From positions 1 to 40,180 of the forward strand of contig CAMNJZ010000009.1 in NCBI GenBank assembly GCA_946541955.1: 40,180 nucleotides of DNA, given 5' to 3'. Of the stretch, positions 10,001 to 16,157 are shown in pieces. The stretch comes from an uncultured Lachnospiraceae bacterium (GTDB lineage Bacteria > Bacillota > Clostridia > Lachnospirales > Lachnospiraceae). The notes under the pieces are model-generated. The model had not been told where the DNA came from. It did not search any database and saw only the letters and a program-made list of their open reading frames with translations. The translations under genes were made by a program, and so were the position numbers. Numbering within the stretch: position 1 is the first letter of the stretch; every line of letters starts with the position of its first letter.

Positions 10001-13000
10001 ACTGACCGGTAAAGACAAAGCCGGCAACCCGCTTGTCCTGGATTCCAGCTATGATCATGAGATGTGTGATTCCCTGAATGCAGACAACGGAACGGTCAAA
10101 GCTGTCTATGACAAGGTTGTTGATTCCAAGAAGCCTGAAGTTAAAATTGAGTATTTGTCGGATGACTATGCCAATATGTATGAAGGCGAGACGGATGGTA
10201 AGGAGAGCGCATATTATAACAGTGACATCACGGTAAAAATGAGCATTTCCGACAACTATGCGCTGGATGGCAAGAAAATAACAGCCGGTCAGGGAGAAGA
10301 GGTTTCCGCCATCAGTATTCCTGATAATACGGCCTCCTTCAGCCTGGATGATGTTGTTATTACAGAGGATGGACGTTATACATTCACATGCAGCGGAACA
10401 GACCGTGCATTAAACAAGACCATCGTTTCTGAAATGATTCCTCAGACGGATGATGCGCCGGAGCAGACTTATCTTGACGGCGAAGAGACCTCGGCATATG
10501 TGAGCCGCTACGAGCTGGTACTGGATAAAACTGCGCCTACATTTGTATTTGATATTAAGACAGATGCAGATGTGAAGAATCTTTCTGCCCAGGGGAACAG
10601 ATACTATTTTAATGCGGGCTATACCGCGACCCTGACGGTAACAGATGTCAACTTCGATCCTGAAAAAGTCGAATTAAAGAAGGGATCGGTCAAGACAGGA
10701 AAGTATAACAGCTCTACAGAAATCGTAGAAACCTTTACCGAATCTGTGACCAGTCAGACAAATGTCTATGTTGACGAGGCAGATACAACAAACGGCGTCT
10801 TCAGATATGTTATTTTCGGCAGTGATAAAGCAGGAAACGCTCTGGTTGCTGAGAATACAAAAAATCTGGACGGAACCGTAAACAGTGCTGTCGATGAAGA
10901 AACAGAAGTGTCCAGAGGATCTCTTGAGAAGGAAGCAGATGCTTCTAATCATATTGTAGTAGATACAGTAGATCCCAAAGGAAAAGTAGAGGTCAGTAAG
11001 TCCGCTTCTTCGGATGTGTATTACAGCATGGATACAGATGAACAGGTATCTTATGCAGAGCCGTACAGAAGTGAAACCGCAGCACATATCCTCTTTACCG
11101 TTGACACTGCCGTTGAGCGGACACCTGTAAAAATCTACTATCAGATCACTTCAAGTACAGATACAGGTGCGCCTTCCGAGTATGCTTCCTCAGAGTATGC
11201 ATACAATGCCTCCGCATCCAAAGAGCAGAAAGGGCAGCAGATTTTCCGGATCAGCAGCTATAAGCTGACTGACCTGGCCGGCAACAGTGTTTCCTGCAGC
11301 TCGAAGAATAAGATCTATCTTGATGTGGAACCTCCTGTAGAAGATCAGCTGGCGCCTACAATCAATGTTTCGGCCACAGCTAGAGAAGAATGCAGAGATG
11401 GAAATGGACAGCCTCTGTTCAACAAAGATGTTCCTATTAGGATTGTAGTGGAGGATAAGCATCAAAACGCCAGCAGTTCCGGTCTGGCTGACATCACGTA
11501 TGAGATGTATATCAATGGTTCTTCTGAACCTGTAAAAGGTGAAACCCAGACCCTTCATGCAGCAGCACAGAAGAAGCATGAATCGGCATATGATGATGCA
11601 GAACTGGACTACAAGCTGGATCGGACGATCACTGTAGACAGTAAGAGCCATAACTATAACAATCTCAGAGTTGTGGTCAAAGCAACGGATAATGCCGGAA
11701 ATGTTTCTTCAAAAGAATACAGATTTGGCATCGATATCACCAAGCCTACAATTTCGGTTGACTATGACAATAACAGTGCCCAGAACGGCAAGTATTTCAA
11801 GGCCAATCGTGTGGCGACGGTTGTCGTTAAGGAAAGAAATTTTGACAGTTCTCTGATCAAGATTACAACTGAAGGCGGAGCTGCCATCAGTGGATGGAAA
11901 CATACAAGAGCAAACGACAGCAATGGCGACGGTGATACCTGGTCATGTACCATAACATATTCAAGAGACGGCAACTATCATCTTACACTGGCAGGCTCTG
12001 ATATGGTTGGATGGCAGGCCGAGAATATTTCTTATAAAGGCACCGCTCCCAGAGACTTTGTTATTGATAAGACAGCACCCAGAGTGGTCGTCAGCTATGA
12101 CAATAACAGTGTCCAGAATGGAAAGTATTATAAGGATTCCAGAACTGCTACAGCGACCGTAACGGATGTGAACTTTAATGGAGCAAATGCTATAAAGATC
12201 AGTGCATCCGGAGGCGGAACAGCCCCTGGTGTCCGTTTCAATGGAAAAACAGCTTCTATGCCGTTTACAAGCGATGGTGTATATAAGATAACCGGAACAG
12301 TAACGGATATGGCAGGAAATGTGTCTAATGTACTGAATGAGGCTGAATTTGTCATTGATAAGACTGCACCGGAGATTTCTCTCTCAGGCGTAAAGGATCT
12401 GTCGGCAAATAATGTTCCTTTGAACATTACCCTGAAAATGGTCGACACAAACTATAATCCGGATGGTTTTGAGCCTGTTCTCAAAGGCACAAATCATGGA
12501 CGTGTTGCGATCAGTGGTGAGCCTAAATATGTTGACGACGGAATTACTTATGTTCTGGAAGAGATAAAGGTAGATGATTACTATGAGCTTGTTTATACTG
12601 CTACGGATCTTGCAGGTAATACAAGTGAAATGAAGGTGTCATTCTCTGAAAACCAGAACGGTACTTCATTTAAGTTTGTTCAGGATGAGTACAATGGAAA
12701 GGCTACAAACAAGACCTTTAATCCGGAGTTTATACTGAGCAATATTGATGAAATAACAATTATGTCAGTCACACTGAACGGTAAGGAAACACCTTATACG
12801 TTCAAAAACAACCATCTCGTGCTGAATACCAAAACAGACACGGATGGAAAATATACTATTACTATCGATACCAAGGATGCGGCCGGAAATCTGACATCCA
12901 TGGATCCTGTTGAGTTCCAGATTGATACGAAAGCGCCTGTCCTTACGGTCGATGGACTGAATGGCAAGGCAAAGTATTATTTTGATGAATTCAACCTGAC

Positions 13001-13346
13001 TTTCTATCACGATAATCCAGACGATATTTTCTCAGTCATCAAAATGAACGGAATTGATCTGGATCAGAGTGAATATACCGTGAATGATGATGGATCTATT
13101 ACGATTCATATTGGACAGTATCAGGATTATGATATTGAAATCCAGGTTTCTGATGCAGCCGGAAATGTCAGTGAATTTGAGAATATCCGGTTCACAATGA
13201 CCAGAAACCCCTTCATCCGCTGGTATACCAATACGCCTCTTTTCTTACTTTCTCTCGTCGTTCTTACGGCCATTATTGTATGGCTGATCCTGCTGTGGAA
13301 GAGAAGAAAAGATGAAGATGAGGAAGAAGAAGGCGCAAGTGCATAA
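4059..13346 (+). CDS. Giant (3095 aa) secreted, membrane-anchored multi-Ig-like-domain surface protein
   Basis: N-terminal signal-like segment; about 16 recurrences of the D-x-x-x-P-x-(V/I) Ig-like boundary (DTKAPTVTV, DTIAPQIIS, DKTAPRVVV, DTKAPVLTV); C-terminal TM LFLLSLVVLTAIIVWLILLW then KRRKDEDEEEEGASA. Confidence 0.92.
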   Translation: MVTRNKWRQLIGILSVIVITATSFPANVIAEGGTEEPSVTEETQGASSEEKKSDSENTGNTGNTETPASEGKQENTGNTSENQTDNSEPETNQGNDNPTAETATAKVSISSESGSFVIGKTADTSSIRLKAAVSEYEGSYNLAWTGTNGISIQGADKETATVTGSKAGTAEVTVKVTSSDGMVLGTDTVEVKVWTDRAVSSRVYTDTPNNNSKATKKAYVGESLRWVIESSNDENDAESNYTFQWMKKENNAFSAIKNAVKESYSPKEPGTYKVVVSRSEGNYYHEFSFESEEVTVEKTPVTVSWESASREFVRGLKTFNYTGKSTVTAKDSVSGASYEKDSLSASINNKTFDISSAQVGTYTIHPANGLDAEKYDITDHGAEVKITKAVLAVTVKLSDKQFDNTEELKEDTEITITFDVDDLSKASLSAETTELVHEDGTPVTIQDFMISTKGQVDQDTDAKVSIRDGIKFFVKTQKGVSSNFGAEVTLSDIVIKKNEWTFEQVGELKEADGVVYRDSDGISWTKTGDDGASVEILAKDGFTLSDSLEGDYKESVQIRFGTEHTFTVYATDADGNIGQIVYDDVSIDNEAPEVDLEKSTYEVFGHQNRTNTYAVSDTGSGIKDIAYRISETEIDPAYSAGSTEWTHVQVPEKEDGKVELKLTVPTYGYVYFYLEDHLGNAEIRKLHMLVLEDGKPAVSMELKAEEVDASKASVQVTAEDKGSSGNNASGISYIEFALTDSEGRDVTDQASFLMDEKDGYVQNGTRVGFEEAPADIQSLSKYTKAEAGMQISGKDLEGTYTLTVKAVDFCGNVSESKSVDLVFDTKAPTVTVSMENGNQVGDTWYYNKNNCGVTLIFEDLNLSEGGTFRAVITDSADTAIEKEISTAELEDSTQASIRFSATEIAALADGTINISVTAVDANANSTKDITAIGTTASGTKAAFVLDTIAPQIISAKRQSAGKVNDKDIKKFIGSNNLAMTLVIEDENIDSKQFKGSSTKGKVGFMATAEGNQVTAVFAMTKGKYGYLLIDGTDYAGNVLTVSPTYEHGKYSVWTNTETGATTDSTYEIVTGEPAAHITYKNGVNDLEKRFVYGKDAYFNSSVASASVTLSNVEAEDYPYLSAALIAEGEDPETAEFKVFDSESMTFEFPADGAYYVLIKGSNRAMTPVTVQEQNLAGGEDLSAKQSSETKVYQSSYRLIRDTKAPRAVINLIPGEGTANTEINSEYGERYYFNKSFTAELTVSDIHLDEEASTVHFVQASAADYEDASTVTFASIDDYSSEIAGTYSAADNAGIFRTEITTDGVYSFAVYGEDLAGNAVILDSVQYADGSIAVNKEECNDKEANKSNIVVLDTVIPTGKIFVTAGEETVYEMTTEGQVSVLKPYINEKKVTVSALVDENEKTPVSISFMLNEKNKPADLPETSADYKVGQRVDLEAAASQVFTVSNLVITDLAGNSSAATPESRKLYLDTDIPDGEYGDAIAPLIQISANNASSYGDEGTPLFNGDRDVEFRITVVDPYEPDKSMEEDAAFSSSGLASVSWKLINTASGQELIPSSDLYKFDGTFYPTAEEAAKEVYTYSVNEKVVVSKDSYNYNTLKLVVEAYDNAGNHFEQDYAFGIDATAPEVTVSYEGGSAKSGNYFDGARKATVTVKERNFDPDKLKVVVTGDSEGSTVADAGVVTVPDEWTPASGNGQGNGDNDTYTKEITFNNNGHYTLHVSSADYGEDTAEDHVGNKGTVNYTGEAPTDFYIDTVGPTIKFVMALSENDKDPDGNYYYRADNCGVQVIFSDNGRLLGSSDGSVEKYMISVDGKNEKVFSDFGTGQSSIKLGYSADELAKDRLIEDGSHTITITAVDASGNRTTEVMADSKGANFAGSSNPGPTAQFILDTVNPAVTAVSTDAADGNSSNFSDLKVYEDTNSAYYNKNIRITLDVKDQYASSTAFSGAINSESGDAVNAAVSDQADGVAAVYSLKADSAYTGLTLTGKDKAGNPLVLDSSYDHEMCDSLNADNGTVKAVYDKVVDSKKPEVKIEYLSDDYANMYEGETDGKESAYYNSDITVKMSISDNYALDGKKITAGQGEEVSAISIPDNTASFSLDDVVITEDGRYTFTCSGTDRALNKTIVSEMIPQTDDAPEQTYLDGEETSAYVSRYELVLDKTAPTFVFDIKTDADVKNLSAQGNRYYFNAGYTATLTVTDVNFDPEKVELKKGSVKTGKYNSSTEIVETFTESVTSQTNVYVDEADTTNGVFRYVIFGSDKAGNALVAENTKNLDGTVNSAVDEETEVSRGSLEKEADASNHIVVDTVDPKGKVEVSKSASSDVYYSMDTDEQVSYAEPYRSETAAHILFTVDTAVERTPVKIYYQITSSTDTGAPSEYASSEYAYNASASKEQKGQQIFRISSYKLTDLAGNSVSCSSKNKIYLDVEPPVEDQLAPTINVSATAREECRDGNGQPLFNKDVPIRIVVEDKHQNASSSGLADITYEMYINGSSEPVKGETQTLHAAAQKKHESAYDDAELDYKLDRTITVDSKSHNYNNLRVVVKATDNAGNVSSKEYRFGIDITKPTISVDYDNNSAQNGKYFKANRVATVVVKERNFDSSLIKITTEGGAAISGWKHTRANDSNGDGDTWSCTITYSRDGNYHLTLAGSDMVGWQAENISYKGTAPRDFVIDKTAPRVVVSYDNNSVQNGKYYKDSRTATATVTDVNFNGANAIKISASGGGTAPGVRFNGKTASMPFTSDGVYKITGTVTDMAGNVSNVLNEAEFVIDKTAPEISLSGVKDLSANNVPLNITLKMVDTNYNPDGFEPVLKGTNHGRVAISGEPKYVDDGITYVLEEIKVDDYYELVYTATDLAGNTSEMKVSFSENQNGTSFKFVQDEYNGKATNKTFNPEFILSNIDEITIMSVTLNGKETPYTFKNNHLVLNTKTDTDGKYTITIDTKDAAGNLTSMDPVEFQIDTKAPVLTVDGLNGKAKYYFDEFNLTFYHDNPDDIFSVIKMNGIDLDQSEYTVNDDGSITIHIGQYQDYDIEIQVSDAAGNVSEFENIRFTMTRNPFIRWYTNTPLFLLSLVVLTAIIVWLILLWKRRKDEDEEEEGASA
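6530..12060 (+). repeat. Diverged tandem duplication of a roughly 2.8-kb seven-domain Ig super-module in the giant gene (copy A about 6530-9310, copy B about 9310-12060)
   Basis: Domain order repeats: DNCGV/NNCGV domain, DTxxP domain, AYxNS domain, RYYFN domain, DTVxPxGK domain, AP(L/T)I...PLFN domain, FGID...VKERNFD domain. Boundaries are approximate, set by eye from protein motifs. Confidence 0.75.
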
Positions 13347-13383
13347 GCAGGTCGCGTTCAGATACAGGTAAAATGTAATAGCT

Positions 13384-13435
13384 AACAGGACAAATGGGGG
13401 ATACCGTTATTTCGATTTCCTTCGTTTGTCCTGTT
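13384..13435. repeat. 11-bp perfect inverted repeat AACAGGACAAA / TTTGTCCTGTT with 30-nt loop, between giant gene and zinc-ribbon gene
   Basis: Arms at 13384-13394 and 13425-13435; no clear T-tract after it. Confidence 0.7.
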
Positions 13436-13458
13436 CATTTAGAGGGAGTATATGCTAT

Positions 13459-14598
13459 ATGGTTACTGTCAGGTGCCGGAAATGCGGAAATATTGTGCCA
13501 TCGAGCAGTGTATATTGTTCCTATTGCGGATTTCCTTTGGCCAGCTCTCATCAGAAACCACGGCATGAGACAGCGGTTCTGGACAGAGGGAACAGAGGCC
13601 GCGAAAGCCATGTTCCCCAGACAGAGCAAGGGCAGGAAGGAAGGCAGATTTCGAGGCCTGGCGGCTATTATAAGGAAACGAATGCCGATGGATCTTTGCA
13701 AAGGGCAGGAATCATCCATGATCAGCAGATAAGGAGTCAAGGAGAAATACAATATAAAACTTCACAATATGGAACAGCACAGCCATATGTTTTATATAAT
13801 CAATCCAATTCGCAGGAGAATAGCCGTGCTTCGCATAAACCCGACAGGCCTTCACAGCTTTATGGTACAGAATACTACCCTATGAATACGAAAGGCTATG
13901 AGCCGGCTACTGCCAAACTATATGACAGCAAAGAAGAGGAAATTGCAGAAAAAAGAAGAGAATCCAGAAAAAAGAGAAAGGATTTGCGAAAAGAAGAAAA
14001 GAGACAGGCAAGAAAGGAACTGTCAGACATTGTGGAAGTGACATCCGGAGTGCACAGGTTTCTTGGACAGCTGCTGCTGTTTGTCAGCTGGAATATGCTG
14101 CTGGTACTGTCTGCGGCCTATATTCTCTGGTTTTCCAGCATAATAATGATTGGAGAACTGGATTTCAGCATCGATGTTACCACGAGTCCCATGGGCATGC
14201 ATCTTTTGGGGGTGCTTGCGGTTTTTGCTTTCTCATACCTGGTGGGGAGGCTTTCAGTGAATCTTCTGAAGATCAATGCAGAGATCCCAACCGTTTTCTT
14301 TATTATGCTGAGCGGCTGTATCCATTCCCTGCAGATTACATTGTTTTATCCCTTTTTATCACCAGGGATGGGAGCGGTGATTGCTGCAATAGGAACGGCA
14401 ATTGGCTTATTACTCTTACAGCCCGTATATAAGAAGCCGGGCATGAAACGAATTCTATGGGCCTGCCTGGTTGTGGTCGTTTTATTCGTCATTTTGAGCA
14501 CCATAGCAAGGCCTCAGCTGATCTTCCTTTTTGAAAGACTGGTGGAGAGGTTAGAAATGCTGTTTTCACCGATTGAGCTTTATGGGGAAATGATATAG
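13459..14598 (+). CDS. Zinc-ribbon domain protein with basic linker and multi-pass TM C-terminus
   Basis: MVTVRCRKCGNIVPSSSVYCSYCGFPL (CxxC...CxxC), KKRKDLRKEEKRQARKE linker, then several hydrophobic helices. ATG at 13459 has an upstream GAGGGAG. Confidence 0.85.
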   Translation: MVTVRCRKCGNIVPSSSVYCSYCGFPLASSHQKPRHETAVLDRGNRGRESHVPQTEQGQEGRQISRPGGYYKETNADGSLQRAGIIHDQQIRSQGEIQYKTSQYGTAQPYVLYNQSNSQENSRASHKPDRPSQLYGTEYYPMNTKGYEPATAKLYDSKEEEIAEKRRESRKKRKDLRKEEKRQARKELSDIVEVTSGVHRFLGQLLLFVSWNMLLVLSAAYILWFSSIIMIGELDFSIDVTTSPMGMHLLGVLAVFAFSYLVGRLSVNLLKINAEIPTVFFIMLSGCIHSLQITLFYPFLSPGMGAVIAAIGTAIGLLLLQPVYKKPGMKRILWACLVVVVLFVILSTIARPQLIFLFERLVERLEMLFSPIELYGEMI

Positions 14599-14649
14599 CC
14601 AGTACTTTTTTGTATGATCTGGCAGCAGATTTAAGAAATGTGCTGATTC

Positions 14650-14871
14650 TTAGTGATTCTCAGAATTTTGCAGAGGAAGCTGATTCATAAAATGGGTCTT
14701 GATTAAATCCTCCGTTTCCTGGACTTGATCAAGGATCATTTCGGTAATAATACTTGGATCAAAACTGTCATCGGAAAGATCACAGCACTCCTTATACATT
14801 TTCAGAAGGGTCAACGCCTTGAAGTTCGAATACTCGATCTTTCCAATTACTTTGAGTATTTCAGTATCCAT
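14650..14871 (-). CDS. Small hypothetical protein (73 aa)
   Basis: Intact ORF in an otherwise gene-free stretch; AAAGGAG upstream of the ATG. Confidence 0.5.
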   Translation of the reverse strand: MDTEILKVIGKIEYSNFKALTLLKMYKECCDLSDDSFDPSIITEMILDQVQETEDLIKTHFMNQLPLQNSENH

Positions 14872-15154
14872 ATCTATGATAATCTCCTTTGAATGTTCCT
14901 GACTGTGTTACGGGATATACGCTGCTGTCGTATGCGTGATTATTTGGGGAAAATCCGAACAAAGGATATATAACTATGAAAGTATAAGGAATATTTAGAT
15001 TATAGCAGAAATATATAAAAAGCTAAATGGAAATTGCACCTACAGATAAAACAGGAGACATTTTTCCTATCTTTTATTAAAAAATATTGGGCTTTGGCCA
15101 TAGGACATAATGGGGCTGTCATTGATTCGAAGCATGTGAGAATAAAAATTTTTT

Positions 15155-15187
15155 TATAAAAAAGGACCTGGCCGACGGCCAGGTCCT
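15155..15187 (-). terminator. Intrinsic terminator of the minus-strand FN3 gene
   Basis: Perfect stem AGGACCTGGCC-GAC-GGCCAGGTCCT at 15163-15187, followed on the minus strand by a T-rich tract. Confidence 0.9.
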
Positions 15188-15232
15188 CTGCGTTCCATAT
15201 GAAGTTGTAATGCTAAGCTGTCGGATCCTCTA

Positions 15233-15922
15233 TCAGTCAAGAACCTGAGACAGGATGGTCTTTGTAGGAGCGGAGAAGTATACGGTCTTGCCATCCTTGA
15301 TGTAAGCGAGACCCTTGATGAAGTATGCTTCGCCCTTCTTGAGGCCGGTGATCTTGACAGACTTGGTGTCTGTCTTGAAGGCATCGATATCCTTGGTCTT
15401 GGTGTCTGTCCACTTGAAGCTGGGGCTCCACTCGACCTCATAGCCGTCAGCCTTGGCGTTTTTGCTGAAGCGGACTCTGCAGTAGGTGTTGTCGAGGTTA
15501 GCATCCTTCAGTGTAAGCTTGGGAGTCTCGATGCGATAGAAGAACAGAGCCTTGCTGTATTTGCTCAGGGTGTTGCCCTTAGCGTCGACGCATCTGACCT
15601 TGTAGGTGTAGCCTGTGCCGTTCTTGACCTGCTTGTCAACGATGTAGGTGTTGGTGGTGGTGCGAAGAAGCTTGTAGGAGCCTTCCTCTACCTTGCGGTA
15701 TACGGCATAATACTTGGCGCCGGATACCTTCTTCCACTCGACACGCAGACCGTTCCTGGTGTTCCTGACGGATGTCATGGTGGGTCTGCTGAGGCTGGTG
15801 CTGTCAGCCTGGGACACAACCTTGTTGGTGCTGGTCGCGACCGGTGCAGCCATAGCTGTCAGAGAGCTGCAGGCGATTGCTGCTGCGAGGACCGCAGCGG
15901 TGATGATTTTTCTCAGTTTCAT
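15233..15922 (-). CDS. Secreted fibronectin type III-like domain protein
   Basis: Signal peptide MKLRKIITAAVLAAAIACSSLTAMAA; FN3-like pattern (NGLRVEWKKVSGAKYYAVYRK...YKVRCVDAKGN...SVKITGLKKGEAYFIKGLAY). Confidence 0.85.
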   Translation of the reverse strand: MKLRKIITAAVLAAAIACSSLTAMAAPVATSTNKVVSQADSTSLSRPTMTSVRNTRNGLRVEWKKVSGAKYYAVYRKVEEGSYKLLRTTTNTYIVDKQVKNGTGYTYKVRCVDAKGNTLSKYSKALFFYRIETPKLTLKDANLDNTYCRVRFSKNAKADGYEVEWSPSFKWTDTKTKDIDAFKTDTKSVKITGLKKGEAYFIKGLAYIKDGKTVYFSAPTKTILSQVLD

Positions 15923-15990
15923 GATTAAACCTCCTTGCGTATAAGAAATCCTATACTAGAATCATACTCCATTTTCAGCCTTATGGCACA

Positions 15991-16026
15991 GTAAATTTTG
16001 TAAATTTTGTAAATCTTTGGATTTAC
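15991..16026. repeat. Three direct copies of GTAAAT(TTT), the last forming an inverted repeat GTAAATC-TTTG-GATTTAC
   Basis: Copies at 15991-15999, 16000-16008 and 16009-16014; inverted repeat at 16009-16026, in the divergent intergenic region. Confidence 0.85.
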
Positions 16027-16157
16027 AGACCGGGGAGCGGGAGAGTGTATGGAGGGAATCCTTCCTTAATAAAGGGAAACAGGGAAAATTTCATTGCATT
16101 CCTTCTTGCGTTTCTGTAATGTGGAAGTATACTATTGCCGGAAAAGGAGGATGCATC

